64,000 nucleotides of DNA from Microvirga sp. Mcv34 (GTDB taxonomy: Bacteria; Pseudomonadota; Alphaproteobacteria; Rhizobiales; Beijerinckiaceae): NCBI RefSeq assembly GCF_024519725.1, contig NZ_JALJRK010000019.1, positions 28,800-92,799 on the forward strand. The letters are read 5' to 3'. Numbering within the stretch: the stretch's first letter is position 1; every line of letters starts with the position of its first letter. This document shows positions 9,633 to 18,190 of this stretch, in pieces. Below the pieces are notes generated by a model. The model did not search any database. It was not told the origin of the DNA and was given only the letters and a program-made list of their open reading frames with translations. A program made the position numbers and the translations under genes.

Positions 9633-11156
9633 ATGTCGCTCATCCGCTCCTCGCTCCTGGTCGGCCTCGGCTCGATGGCCTCGCGCGTCCTCGGCTTCGT
9701 CCGGGACATGCTGTTCGCGCAGGCCCTGGGGGCGGGCCCGGTGGCGGATGCATTCCTGGCCGCCTTCCGCCTGCCCAACCTGGTGCGCCGGATCGTCGGC
9801 GAGGGTGGGCTCAATCCGGCCCTAATCCCGGCGCTGAGCGCCCTGGAGCCCGATGAGGCGGCGGCGACCGCCGGCGACGTGCTGAGCGTGTTCGGACTGG
9901 CGTTGCTGGGCCTCACGGCGCTCGTGGAGATCGGCGCCGGGCTGCTCGCCCTCGTGCTGGCGCCGGGCCTGCACGACGACGGCGGGACGCTCGCCCTGGT
10001 GGCGCTCTATACGCGCCTCTCCTTCCCGATCGTCCTGTCCGTGACGCTCGCCTCCGTCGGGGCCACGCTCCTGAACATGCGCGGACGCTTTGCCGCCACA
10101 GCCCTTGCGCCGCTTGCGGTCAATGGTGGCCTGATCCTGGCACTGGTCGCGATGGAGGCCGGCCTTTCCCTGCCGCTCGCCGAAAAGGCCGCATGGCTGG
10201 CCCTGGCGTCGAGCCTCGCCGGCCTGATCCAGCTCGCCCTCGTGGCCGCGGCCCTGTGGTGGGGCGACGTCCCGCTGGTCCGCTTCCGGAGGCCCCGCTG
10301 GACCCCCCTCCTCAAGAATCTGCTACTCGCGGGCTTTCCCGTCCTCGTGGCGAGCGGCGCCGTGCAGCTCTTCATCCTGGCAGCGACCCAGATCGCCTCG
10401 TTCTGGCCCTCCGGCGTGTCGTGGCTCTATTATGCCGAGCGCGTGATGCAGTTGCCCCTCGGCCTGATGGCCGCGCTCGGCTCGGGCCTGCTCCTGCCGG
10501 AACTCGCCCGCCGCCACCGGGCCGGCGAGACCGTGGCCATCGTGGCGGCGCAGAACAGGGCCCTGGAGGTGGCGCTCCTGCTCGCCCTGCCGGCCAGCGC
10601 GGCCCTGATCCTTCTCGCCCGCCCCATGAGCAGCGTGCTGTTCGAGCGCGGCGCGTTCCAAGCCTCCGACGCCGAGGGCACGGCCTTCGTGCTGATGGCC
10701 CTGAGTGTGGGCCTGCCCTTCGCGACGGCCGCCAAGGTGCTGAGCCAGACCCTGTTCGCGCGCGGCTCGCTCAAGGTGGTTCTCGTCGCGGCGATGCTCG
10801 GCCTCGCCCTTACCGTCCTGGCCTGCCCGCTGCTCGCCTGGCCCTTCGGCCCGACCGGGATCGCACTCGGCGTCAGCATCGGCTGCATCGGCCATGCGGC
10901 GGCCGTGGTCGCGGGCCTGCATCGGATCGGCCTCTGGGCGCCGGATCGTGCCCTGGCCAACCGGGCCACGCGGATCGTCCTGGCGGTTCTCGCCATGAGC
11001 CTGGGTCTCGTGGGCGCGGGGGCCTTTCTCCCGCAGGCGGGCGCTGCGTCCCTAGCGGTCCTCTGCCTGGGCGGCCTGACGCTTTATGTGCTCGTCGCCT
11101 GGGCCATCGGCGCCGTCACCCGCGACGATTGGGCCGCGCTGACGAAAAAAGCGTGA
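9633..11156 (+). CDS. murJ: Lipid II flippase MurJ
   Basis: MurJ flips lipid II across the inner membrane for peptidoglycan assembly. This 507-residue MOP-superfamily transporter has about 14 predicted membrane helices. The N-terminal signature MASRVLGFVRDMLFAQALG and the FRLPNLVRRIVGEGGL loop carry the conserved arginines of the cavity. AKVLSQTLFARG is another family motif. GAGG lies 5 nt before the ATG. It sits 51 bp downstream of yciB, in a run of envelope and export genes. Confidence 0.96.
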   Translation: MSLIRSSLLVGLGSMASRVLGFVRDMLFAQALGAGPVADAFLAAFRLPNLVRRIVGEGGLNPALIPALSALEPDEAAATAGDVLSVFGLALLGLTALVEIGAGLLALVLAPGLHDDGGTLALVALYTRLSFPIVLSVTLASVGATLLNMRGRFAATALAPLAVNGGLILALVAMEAGLSLPLAEKAAWLALASSLAGLIQLALVAAALWWGDVPLVRFRRPRWTPLLKNLLLAGFPVLVASGAVQLFILAATQIASFWPSGVSWLYYAERVMQLPLGLMAALGSGLLLPELARRHRAGETVAIVAAQNRALEVALLLALPASAALILLARPMSSVLFERGAFQASDAEGTAFVLMALSVGLPFATAAKVLSQTLFARGSLKVVLVAAMLGLALTVLACPLLAWPFGPTGIALGVSIGCIGHAAAVVAGLHRIGLWAPDRALANRATRIVLAVLAMSLGLVGAGAFLPQAGAASLAVLCLGGLTLYVLVAWAIGAVTRDDWAALTKKA

Positions 11157-11318
11157 GAACCCTTGCATCGTGGCGCGGCCCTGTCATAACGCGCGCCTCA
11201 ATGGAGCATCGTCGCGCCGACCGGCCTCCGGTTCGCTGCCGAACGATGCGGACTTACAGACTATCTGGGGCGGTCGGCGGTTCGGCCTTGCGCGTGCACC
11301 CCGTGGGAGTTCAAGACG

Positions 11319-12359
11319 ATGGCGCAGTTCAAGGAGCTGGTGTTCTCGGGCGTTCAGCCCACCGGCAATCTCCACCTCGGGAATTATCTCGGCGCCATCA
11401 AGCGCTTCGTCGCCATGCAGGAGAACTTCGACTGCATCTATTGCGTCGTGGACATGCACGCGATCACCGTGCCGCAGAACCCGACCGACCTGACCCGCCA
11501 GATCCGGGAAGTGACGGCCGCGTTTCTCGCGGCCGGCATCGACCCCAAGCGTCACATCGTCTTCAATCAGTCCCAGGTGCCCCAGCACGCGGAGCTCGCC
11601 TGGGTGTTCAACTGCGTCGCCCGCCTCGGCTGGCTCAACCGCATGACCCAGTTCAAGGACAAGGCGGGCAAGGACCGGGAGAACGCCTCGGTCGGCCTCT
11701 ACGCCTATCCGAACCTGATGGCCGCCGACATCCTGGTCTACCGCGCCACCCATGTGCCGGTGGGCGAGGACCAGAAGCAGCATCTGGAGCTGACCCGCGA
11801 CATTGCTCAGAAGTTCAACAACGACTGGGCCGAATCGATTGCCGCCCATGGCTTCGGCGAGGCGTTCTTCCCCCTGACCGAGCCGATGATCCAGGGACCC
11901 GCCACGCGGGTCATGTCCCTGCGCGACGGCTCGAAGAAGATGTCGAAGTCGGATCCGTCCGACTATTCGCGCATCAACCTGACGGACGACGCCGACACCA
12001 TCGCCCAGAAGGTGCGCAAGGCGAAGACCGACCCCGAGCCGCTGCCGAGCGAGGTCGAGGGCCTGAAGGCCCGCCCCGAGGCGGAAAACCTCGTGGCGAT
12101 CTATGCAGCCCTCATGGACACCACCCCGGAAGAGGTGCTGCGCCAGCACGGCGGCTCGCAGTTCTCCGGCTTCAAGGCGGCCCTCGTGGACGTGGCGGTG
12201 ACGAAGCTCTCGCCCGTGGCCGACGAGATGCGCCGCCTCATGGCCGATCCCGGCCATATCGACGCGGTGCTGGCGGACGGCTCGGCCCGCGCCCGCGCCC
12301 TGGCCTCCGTGACCATGGATGCGGTGAAGGACATCGTGGGCTTCGTGCGCGCGCGCTGA
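11319..12359 (+). CDS. trpS: Tryptophan-tRNA ligase
   Basis: This 346-residue class I aminoacyl-tRNA synthetase charges tRNA-Trp. The HIGH-like motif is [13 protein letters not shown] at about residues 14-26 and the KMSKS loop is [10 protein letters not shown] near 206. [15 protein letters not shown] is the usual TrpRS helix. The length matches bacterial TrpS. GGGAG stands about 10 nt before the ATG. The 162 bp separating it from murJ hold no other gene that I can see. Confidence 0.97.
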   Translation: MAQFKELVFSGVQPTGNLHLGNYLGAIKRFVAMQENFDCIYCVVDMHAITVPQNPTDLTRQIREVTAAFLAAGIDPKRHIVFNQSQVPQHAELAWVFNCVARLGWLNRMTQFKDKAGKDRENASVGLYAYPNLMAADILVYRATHVPVGEDQKQHLELTRDIAQKFNNDWAESIAAHGFGEAFFPLTEPMIQGPATRVMSLRDGSKKMSKSDPSDYSRINLTDDADTIAQKVRKAKTDPEPLPSEVEGLKARPEAENLVAIYAALMDTTPEEVLRQHGGSQFSGFKAALVDVAVTKLSPVADEMRRLMADPGHIDAVLADGSARARALASVTMDAVKDIVGFVRAR

Positions 12360-12440
12360 TGCCTGGATTTCGCGCAGGGCCCGGGCTTGCTCTTGTCGTA
12401 ACGGCAGGGCAGCATCTTTCGTGATGCAGGAGAGCATGCT

Positions 12441-12938
12441 GTGAGCGGCAAGCGCCGATCCTACGAATCCGGCCACCGGCCGAAATTCATGGTGGTGGTC
12501 GACCAGACGCCGGAATGCGCCCGGGCGGTGCATTTCGCCTCGCGGCGCACCGCCCGCACGGGCGCGAGCATGATCATGCTCGCGGTCGTGGACCCGCCCG
12601 ACAACTTCGAATGGCTCGGCGTCGGCGAGGCCATGATCGAGGAAGCGAGCGAGGAAGCGCAGAAGCGGCTCGATGCCGCCGCCCGCGAGGCCCGGAGCGC
12701 CGCGGGCGTGGAGCCGGAACAGGTGATCCGCGTCGGCAACCGGGCCGACGAAATCATCAAGCTCATCAACGAGGACGAGGACATCTCCTTCCTGGTCCTC
12801 GCGGCCGGCAGCGCCAAGGACGGACCAGGGCCTCTCGTCTCGACCCTGGCGGGCAAGGCCGCCGCCTCCTTCCCGGTTCCGATCGTCATCGTGCCGGGCA
12901 GCCTGACGGACGAGGAGATCGACGCCCTGGCAGGCTGA
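12441..12938 (+). CDS. Universal stress protein (UspA family)
   Basis: This 165-residue single-domain Usp has an N-terminal strand KFMVVVDQTPECARAV, a helix-rich middle with QVIRVGNRADEIIKLI, and the C-terminal strand FPVPIVIVPG. I do not see the classical G-2x-G-9x-G-S/T ATP motif in full, so nucleotide binding is uncertain. I chose GTG at 12441 because the basic SGKRRSYESGHRP head looks like part of the family; ATG at 12489 is the alternative. It follows trpS by 81 bp. Confidence 0.9.
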   Translation: MSGKRRSYESGHRPKFMVVVDQTPECARAVHFASRRTARTGASMIMLAVVDPPDNFEWLGVGEAMIEEASEEAQKRLDAAAREARSAAGVEPEQVIRVGNRADEIIKLINEDEDISFLVLAAGSAKDGPGPLVSTLAGKAAASFPVPIVIVPGSLTDEEIDALAG

Positions 12939-12955
12939 GCCGGCATGTCCGGCGG

Positions 12956-14437
12956 CTATTGCCCCTGGCCGAGGGAGTAGCCGGGTACGCCGTCGAACGT
13001 GAAGAGGTGCTCGGTCTTCACGAACTCGACCCCGGCCGCGGCCAACCGGCCGAGAAGCTGCGCCAGGGTGGCCTTGTTGGGGACCTTCCCCGGCAGTGCC
13101 TCGAAGCGGCAGCGCCAATGATCCGTGCAGAAGGTTTCCGGCAGGCCCTCCGGCCAGACCTTGACGCCGCGATTGGTGATCAGCGTCAGCGAGACCAAGC
13201 CGTCCTCTGCGCCCTTCAGGCGCACGGCCAGATCCTCGGCCGTGCCGCGCCATTCCACAAAAACGTCCATCCCGACCAGATCCTTGCGGGCCGGTGCCTT
13301 GCGCTCATAGGCTGGGATCGGGATCGCCCCGTGCGCCGTGTCGTATCGCGCAGCTTTGAGCCTTTTCGGGGTCTCGCCGAGCCGGGCGATCACCGCATCG
13401 GCAAAGGCTTGCGTGCCCACCCGCTTCCTGGACGTGGCGGGCGTGTAGATGTCGGGCGTGTGGATCCCGTCCTCGATCGTCGCGAGCCACGCATTGTGCA
13501 GCCGTTGCGCGGCCTCCGCCTGCCCCACATGCCGCAGCATCATCACGCCTGCGAGGATGAGCCCGGACGGGTTTGCGACGCCTTGGCCCGCGATGTCGGG
13601 CGCGGAGCCGTGGATCGCTTCGAACATCGCCCCATGGATGCCGATATTGGCGGAGCCCGCAAGGCCGACGGAGCCCGCGACTTCGGCGGCGATGTCGGAG
13701 ATGATGTCGCCGTAGAGATTGGGCGTCACGATCACGTCGAAGCTTTCAGGCGCATCGGCGAGGCGCGCTGCGCCGATGTCGATGATCATGTGCCGCTTCT
13801 CGATCTCGGGGTACTCGGCCCCGATCTCGTCGAAGACCTTGTGGAAGAGCCCGTCCGTCAGCTTCATGATGTTGTCCTTCGTGAAGCAGGTGACGCTCCG
13901 GCGGCCTGTGGCGCGGGCATAGTCGAAGGCATAGCGCACGATGCGTTCGGTGCCGGGCCGCGAGATCAGCTTCAGGCATTGATAGACCTCGTCCGTCTGC
14001 CGATGTTCGATCCCGGCATAGAGGTCCTCTTCGTTCTCCCGCACGATCACCACATCCATGGCCGGGTGCTTCGTTGCGACGAAGGGTGCGTAGGCCTGAG
14101 TCGGGCGCACATTGGCGAAGAGGCCAAGGCCCTTGCGGATCGTCACGTTGAGGCTCTTGAAGCCGCCGCCCTGCGGCGTGGTGATCGGGGCCTTCAGGAA
14201 TAGCCCCGTCCGGCGCAGGCTCGCCCAGGCCTCCGGCCCGATCCCGGCGGACAGGCCCTTGCGATAAACCTTCTCGCCGATCTCGATTTCCTCGATGGCG
14301 AGTTGCGCTCCCGATGCTTCGAGAACACGCAGAGCCGCATCCATGATCTCGGGACCAACGCCATCCCCTCGGGCAACAGTCACCGGCGTTGCGGTGGGAA
14401 GGGTCAGGAAGGTCTGGGTGTCGAGATGGAAGTTCAT
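12956..14437 (-). CDS. Isocitrate dehydrogenase of the long Thermus/Rickettsia type, probably NAD-dependent
   Basis: This 493-residue decarboxylating dehydrogenase has the isocitrate-binding set: Ser95, Asn97, Arg101 in KSLNVTIR, Arg111, Tyr140 in ENEEDLYAGIE, and Asp244/Asp248 in NLYGDIISD. A C-terminal extension of about 130 residues places it with the long homodimeric type, not the roughly 405-residue eukaryote-like Icd usual in Rhizobiales. The cofactor loop reads HGSAPDIAG (276-284). Asp281 and Ile282 stand where NADP enzymes have Lys-Tyr or Arg-Arg, which predicts NAD. I chose the ATG at 14437 because GGAG lies 8 nt before it. It is divergent from a LysR gene. Confidence 0.9.
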   Translation of the reverse strand: MNFHLDTQTFLTLPTATPVTVARGDGVGPEIMDAALRVLEASGAQLAIEEIEIGEKVYRKGLSAGIGPEAWASLRRTGLFLKAPITTPQGGGFKSLNVTIRKGLGLFANVRPTQAYAPFVATKHPAMDVVIVRENEEDLYAGIEHRQTDEVYQCLKLISRPGTERIVRYAFDYARATGRRSVTCFTKDNIMKLTDGLFHKVFDEIGAEYPEIEKRHMIIDIGAARLADAPESFDVIVTPNLYGDIISDIAAEVAGSVGLAGSANIGIHGAMFEAIHGSAPDIAGQGVANPSGLILAGVMMLRHVGQAEAAQRLHNAWLATIEDGIHTPDIYTPATSRKRVGTQAFADAVIARLGETPKRLKAARYDTAHGAIPIPAYERKAPARKDLVGMDVFVEWRGTAEDLAVRLKGAEDGLVSLTLITNRGVKVWPEGLPETFCTDHWRCRFEALPGKVPNKATLAQLLGRLAAAGVEFVKTEHLFTFDGVPGYSLGQGQ

Positions 14438-14485
14438 GATTTTCTCCGAGATGGCGGCGCCACCATGGGAGAGACCCATCCCCTT

Positions 14486-14514
14486 TTGAAATTAATAATA
14501 AAACTTGTTATCAT
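14486..14514 (+). promoter_or_regulatory. Sigma-70 promoter of the lysR gene with overlapping dyad
   Basis: TTGAAA (14486-14491), a 17-bp spacer and TATCAT (14509-14514) form a good sigma-70 promoter 23 bp before the LysR ATG. The dyad ATAA-N6-TTAT at 14498-14511 overlaps the -10 and has LysR-box character, which suggests autoregulation and control of the divergent dehydrogenase. This is inferred from sequence only. Confidence 0.6.
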
Positions 14515-14536
14515 TGAATTCGGAAATGGTGATTTC

Positions 14537-15451
14537 ATGCTGCCCCGCCTCGACTTCGATCTCCTCAGAACCTTCGTGACCGTTGCCGAGACCGGAAATC
14601 TGACCCGGGCCGGAGAGCGGCTCCTGCTGAGCCAGCCCACGGTCAGCCTTCAGATCAAGCGGCTCGAGGAACAGCTGGGCCGTCCTCTGATGGAGCGGAC
14701 GCCGCGCAGCCTGTCCCTCACGTCCGAGGGAGAAACCCTGCTGTCCTACGCGCGCCGGATCCTGTCCTTGACCGACGAGGCCGTGGCCCGCCTGGTGGAG
14801 CCCACCATGGAAGGCTTGGTGCGATTGGGGACGCCGGAGGATTTCGCCACCACTCACCTTTCGGGAGTGCTGGCCCGGTTCGCGGAGGCCCATCCGAACG
14901 TAGCCTTGGAGGTGACGACCGACCTCACCCTCAACCTGATCGAGCGCTTCAAGGATGGCGAATTCGACCTTGTGCTCATCAAGCGGGAGCCGATGGGCCC
15001 GACCGAGGGGGTCCGCGTCTGGCGCGAACCCCTGGTCTGGGCTTCGACCCGGCCCGATCCCTTCGAGCGAGCCGGGCCGCTGCCGCTGGTGGTCTCGCCG
15101 CACCCTTGTGTCTACCGCAAGCGGGCAACCCAGGCCCTCGACCGGGCCGGGCGGCCATGGCGCATCGCCTACACCTCCACGTCGCTGGCGGGCGCTCAGG
15201 CGGCCGTGCGGGCGGGGCTTGGGCTGACGGTCCTGCCCAAGGAGATGGTGCCCGAAGACTTCTTCATCATCGACACGGCCGCCGGGGCGCCCGACCTATC
15301 CGATACGGAGATCGCCCTGATGACCGTGCCGTCCCTGTCGGTTCCGGCCGAGCGCCTGGCCGCCCACATGGTCCGGTCCCTGGAACGACGGGACGGGGCA
15401 GGCTCGTCACGGGCTTGGAATTCCCATAAGACGATCCACATTTCCGACTGA
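14537..15451 (+). CDS. LysR-family transcriptional regulator
   Basis: This 304-residue LTTR has an N-terminal winged helix (LRTFVTVAETGNLTRAGERL, then SQPTVSLQIKRLEEQLGRPL) at about 4-65 and a periplasmic-binding-protein-like effector domain after residue 90. The ATG at 14537 gives the standard start MLPRLDFDLLRTF; upstream in-frame codons overlap the promoter. It is transcribed away from the isocitrate dehydrogenase gene with about 100 bp between starts, the classic LysR-target layout. The ligand is unknown; a citrate-cycle acid is a guess from context. Confidence 0.93.
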   Translation: MLPRLDFDLLRTFVTVAETGNLTRAGERLLLSQPTVSLQIKRLEEQLGRPLMERTPRSLSLTSEGETLLSYARRILSLTDEAVARLVEPTMEGLVRLGTPEDFATTHLSGVLARFAEAHPNVALEVTTDLTLNLIERFKDGEFDLVLIKREPMGPTEGVRVWREPLVWASTRPDPFERAGPLPLVVSPHPCVYRKRATQALDRAGRPWRIAYTSTSLAGAQAAVRAGLGLTVLPKEMVPEDFFIIDTAAGAPDLSDTEIALMTVPSLSVPAERLAAHMVRSLERRDGAGSSRAWNSHKTIHISD

Positions 15452-15455
15452 ACCT

Positions 15456-15472
15456 GTTAGAACGGTTCTAAC
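15456..15472. promoter_or_regulatory. Irr-type iron control element upstream of nfu
   Basis: GTTAGAACGGTTCTAAC is a perfect 8+1+8 palindrome 47 bp before the nfu ATG. It matches the TTAGAA-N3-TTCTAA core of the ICE/Irr box known from Rhizobiales iron regulons. It lies only 4 bp after the lysR stop, in a position where a regulator could cover the nfu promoter. Confidence 0.72.
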
Positions 15473-15518
15473 ACCCCACTCGGCCGGCCTTGAACCGGCG
15501 CAGAGGACGACAGAAGCG

Positions 15519-16079
15519 ATGTTCATCCAGACCGAAGCCACTCCCAATCCCGCCACCCTGAAATTCCTGCCCGGCCGCGTCGTGATGCCCGAAGGCACTT
15601 TCGAGGCGAAGAACCCCGAGCAGGGCGAAGTCTCCCCTCTGGCCCAGCGGCTCTTCGCCGTGCCGGGCGTCACGGGCGTGTTCTTCGGCTACGATTTCGT
15701 CACCGTGACCAAGGCGGACGGCGAATGGCAGCACATGAAGCCGGCCATCCTCGGAGCGATCATGGAGCATTTCATGACCGGCGCACCGCTCTTCGCCAAC
15801 GGCTACGGCGCTAGCCAAGAGGACGGCGAGGAGTTCTTCGACGACGCGGACGCGGCCACGGTCGAGACCATCAAGGAGCTGCTCGAGACCCGGATCCGCC
15901 CAGCGGTGGCGGGCGACGGCGGCGACATCACGTTCCGCGGCTTCAAGGACGGCACCGTGTACCTCGTCATGAAGGGCGCCTGCTCGGGCTGCCCGTCCTC
16001 GACCGCCACCCTGCGCCATGGCATCCAGAACCTGCTGCGCCACTTCCTGCCGGACGTGCGCGAGGTACAGGCGGTCTGA
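15519..16079 (+). CDS. Nfu-type iron-sulfur cluster scaffold/carrier protein (NifU family)
   Basis: This 186-residue protein has an Nfu N-terminal domain at about 2-88 (MFIQTEATPNPATLKFLPGR) and a NifU C-terminal domain at about 115-180 with the cluster-binding pair Cys155-x2-Cys158 in KGACSGCPSS. Such proteins carry 4Fe-4S clusters to apo-enzymes; in this window MiaB, MtaB, the endonuclease III relative and CyaC would need clusters. GAGGA stands 9 nt before the ATG. An Irr-like box lies upstream and a strong terminator follows, so it is probably a single-gene unit. Confidence 0.95.
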   Translation: MFIQTEATPNPATLKFLPGRVVMPEGTFEAKNPEQGEVSPLAQRLFAVPGVTGVFFGYDFVTVTKADGEWQHMKPAILGAIMEHFMTGAPLFANGYGASQEDGEEFFDDADAATVETIKELLETRIRPAVAGDGGDITFRGFKDGTVYLVMKGACSGCPSSTATLRHGIQNLLRHFLPDVREVQAV

Positions 16080-16118
16080 TAAGCCGTTTGGTCCGATCTT
16101 AAGAATTCCGTTAGGAAA

Positions 16119-16146
16119 GCGCGGCTTTGTTCAGCCGCGCTTTTTG
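16119..16146 (+). terminator. Rho-independent terminator after nfu
   Basis: The stem GCGCGGCT (16119-16126) pairs perfectly with AGCCGCGC (16133-16140) around a 6-nt loop and is followed by TTTTTGTTT. It lies 40 bp after the nfu stop. Confidence 0.92.
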
Positions 16147-16161
16147 TTTGGAGACCGTTCG

Positions 16162-16752
16162 TTGCCCGCTTTGTCCGATATCGCCCTGGACCAGCTCTTC
16201 CGCGAGGCCCGCACCCATCGCTGGTGGGAGGATCGCCCGATCCCGGACGCGACCCTGCGCGAGATCGCCGACCTCGCCAAGCTTGGGCCGACGAGCGCCA
16301 ATTCCACGCCGGGCCGCTTCGTCTTCGTGGTATCGCGGGAGGCCAAGGAGAAGCTCAGGCCCCATCTCGACGAGGGCAATGTACGCCAGACCATGAGCGC
16401 GCCCGCGACGGTGATCGTGGCCTACGACACCGAGTTCTACGAAAAGCTCGCCACCCTCGCGCCGAACAGCCCCGATGCGCGCAGCTGGTTCGCCGGTAAG
16501 CCCGACGCCATCGAACGGACGGGGTTTCAGGGCTCATGCCTCCAGGGCGCCTATCTGATGATGGCCGCCCGGGCGCTCGGGCTCGATTGCGGACCCATGG
16601 GGGGCTTTTCGCGCCAGGGGGTCGACGAAACCTTCTTCCCCGACGGCCGGACCCGGTCGAATTTCCTGATCAATCTCGGCTACGGCCTTCCCGAGAAGCT
16701 CCACCCGCGCCAGCCGCGCCTCTCCTTCGAGGAGTTCTGCTCCATCGCGTGA
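16162..16752 (+). CDS. Nitroreductase-family oxidoreductase, malonic semialdehyde reductase (RutE)-like
   Basis: This 196-residue FMN-dependent nitroreductase-fold protein has LGPTSANSTPGRFVFV, an FMN phosphate-binding stretch, and CLQGAYLMMAARALGLDCGPMGGF. It is closest in pattern to RutE/YdfG-partner malonic semialdehyde reductases, which detoxify the 3-oxopropanoate made from uracil. No other rut gene is nearby, so the role is tentative. I chose TTG at 16162 (MPALSDIALDQLF) because GGAGACC precedes it and the length then matches the family; a longer in-frame version would run through the nfu terminator. Confidence 0.88.
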   Translation: MPALSDIALDQLFREARTHRWWEDRPIPDATLREIADLAKLGPTSANSTPGRFVFVVSREAKEKLRPHLDEGNVRQTMSAPATVIVAYDTEFYEKLATLAPNSPDARSWFAGKPDAIERTGFQGSCLQGAYLMMAARALGLDCGPMGGFSRQGVDETFFPDGRTRSNFLINLGYGLPEKLHPRQPRLSFEEFCSIA

Positions 16753-16772
16753 ATTTTCGTCGTCGGTCGCTC

Positions 16773-17357
16773 TCACAATGTCCACTGGCCGATGGCGCTC
16801 AGCGCGATGGCCATGGAGGCGATCTGCATCGCATTCGTGAGGGTTCCGTCGGCCGCCAGCCGGGCGGCATCCCGGACCGGCACCCGCACCACGGCGATCC
16901 GCTCGGTCGGGTCGTTCAGCGTCCTGCCGGTCGGGCGCGCCCCTAGCGCCAGCACGGTGTGGCAGAAATTCGTGTGCGTGGCGGGGTTGGGCGAGTGCTT
17001 GCCGAACGAGCGCCATTGCTCCGCGACATAGCCGGTCTCCTCTTCGAGTTCGCGGGCCGCCGCCGCCAGGACGGAGGGGTCTTCCCGGTCGATCGCCCCG
17101 GCCGGCACCTCGAGGGAGATGCCCCCGAAGGCGTGGCGATATTGCTCGATCAGGATGAGATGATCCTCGTCGTCGATGGCCACGACATGGACCCAATCGG
17201 GATATTCCAGCACGTAATAGGGCGCGATCTCCACGCCCTCGGCGGTCACGCAATCGTCGGCGCGAAGCGTGACCCAACGGTCGCGAATCACGTCCCGCGA
17301 GTGCTTCACGGTCCAGGGCCTGATGTCGGAGGGATGATCGTCGGGTGTCGATGCCAT
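16773..17357 (-). CDS. NUDIX hydrolase (ADP-sugar pyrophosphatase-like)
   Basis: This protein of about 194 residues has a NUDIX box GAIDREDPSVLAAAARELEE continuing ETGY. It has one residue more than the canonical box spacing and Asp in place of its first Glu. The surrounding fold (HVVAIDDEDHLILIEQYRHAFGG, LEVPAGAID) is that of ADP-ribose or sugar-nucleotide pyrophosphatases. The ATG at 17357 (MASTPDDH) gives a normal domain length; an earlier in-frame start at 17459 would add 34 unlikely residues. The convergent neighbour is the RutE-like gene. Confidence 0.88.
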   Translation of the reverse strand: MASTPDDHPSDIRPWTVKHSRDVIRDRWVTLRADDCVTAEGVEIAPYYVLEYPDWVHVVAIDDEDHLILIEQYRHAFGGISLEVPAGAIDREDPSVLAAAARELEEETGYVAEQWRSFGKHSPNPATHTNFCHTVLALGARPTGRTLNDPTERIAVVRVPVRDAARLAADGTLTNAMQIASMAIALSAIGQWTL

Positions 17358-17492
17358 GAGTCGATCATCTAACCGGTCCCGATCGACACTCAAGCCGAAA
17401 ATGTCCCGGCGGCCGGGAACGGACGATGCAGGAATCCGGGTTTCTCCGGGTCGTTTCATGTTCTAAGAATGCCGCAGACCTGACGGAGACGA

Positions 17493-18179
17493 ATGTTGCG
17501 CGTCCTTGCCATCGATACCGCCCTTGGCGCCTGCTCGGCCTGCATCGTCGAGGCCGGAGAGACCGTGCCGCTGGCGGCCGAATCCATCCCCATGGATCGC
17601 GGCCACGCGGAGGCCCTGATGCCGCTCCTGGACCGGCTCTCCGCCCAGGTGGAGGGCGGCTTCGAGAGCCTGGACCGGGTCGCCGTCACGGTCGGTCCGG
17701 GCAGCTATACGGGCCTGAGGGTCGGCATCAGCGCCGCCCGCGGCATCGGCCTGGCGGCCGGGATCCCGGTGGTCGGGGTCGCGACCCTGTCGGCCTTTCT
17801 CGCCCCGATGATGGTGGGCGACAGGCGCGGGCTCTTCACCGCCGCCATCGACGCCAAGCACGGACATATCTACATCCAGGCCATCGCGCCAGGCGGGCGC
17901 ACGATCATCCCACCGGGTCTCATGACCTATCGTGACGCCATCCGGCTTCTCGGCTCCGGCCCGATCCTGGTCTCCGGCTCCGCCTCGGCCATGCTGGCCG
18001 CCGAGGCGCGTGCCCAGGGGGTCGAGGCCCATATCAGCGACGTCTCGGGCTTTCCCGACATCACCTGGGTGGCCCGCCTCGGGGCCCTGGCCGATCCGAC
18101 CCAGGCCCTGCCGAAGCCGCTCTACCTGCGCGAGCCCGACGCCAAGCCGCAGGATGGGGCCCGAATCGCCAGGCAGTAA
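17493..18179 (+). CDS. tsaB: tRNA t6A synthesis protein TsaB
   Basis: TsaB is the inactive paralogue of TsaD that scaffolds the TsaBDE complex making threonylcarbamoyladenosine at A37, the substrate later used by MtaB. This 228-residue protein starts LRVLAIDTALGACSACIVEAG and has DRGHAEALMPLLDRL and VGPGSYTGLRVGISAARG, the family hallmarks. GGAG lies 5 nt before the ATG. tsaB, rimI, the fur-like gene and plsC follow one another closely, as in most Rhizobiales. Confidence 0.95.
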   Translation: MLRVLAIDTALGACSACIVEAGETVPLAAESIPMDRGHAEALMPLLDRLSAQVEGGFESLDRVAVTVGPGSYTGLRVGISAARGIGLAAGIPVVGVATLSAFLAPMMVGDRRGLFTAAIDAKHGHIYIQAIAPGGRTIIPPGLMTYRDAIRLLGSGPILVSGSASAMLAAEARAQGVEAHISDVSGFPDITWVARLGALADPTQALPKPLYLREPDAKPQDGARIARQ

Positions 18180-18190
18180 GACATCTCGCC

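Noticed and set aside
9608..9856. Small open frames overlapping the murJ start
   Set aside because: They are out of frame with murJ and carry no family signal; murJ with its GAGG site explains the region.
17461..17475. GTTCTAAGAATG before tsaB as an Irr box
   Set aside because: Only one half-site fits; the TTAGAA-N3-TTCTAA arrangement is absent.
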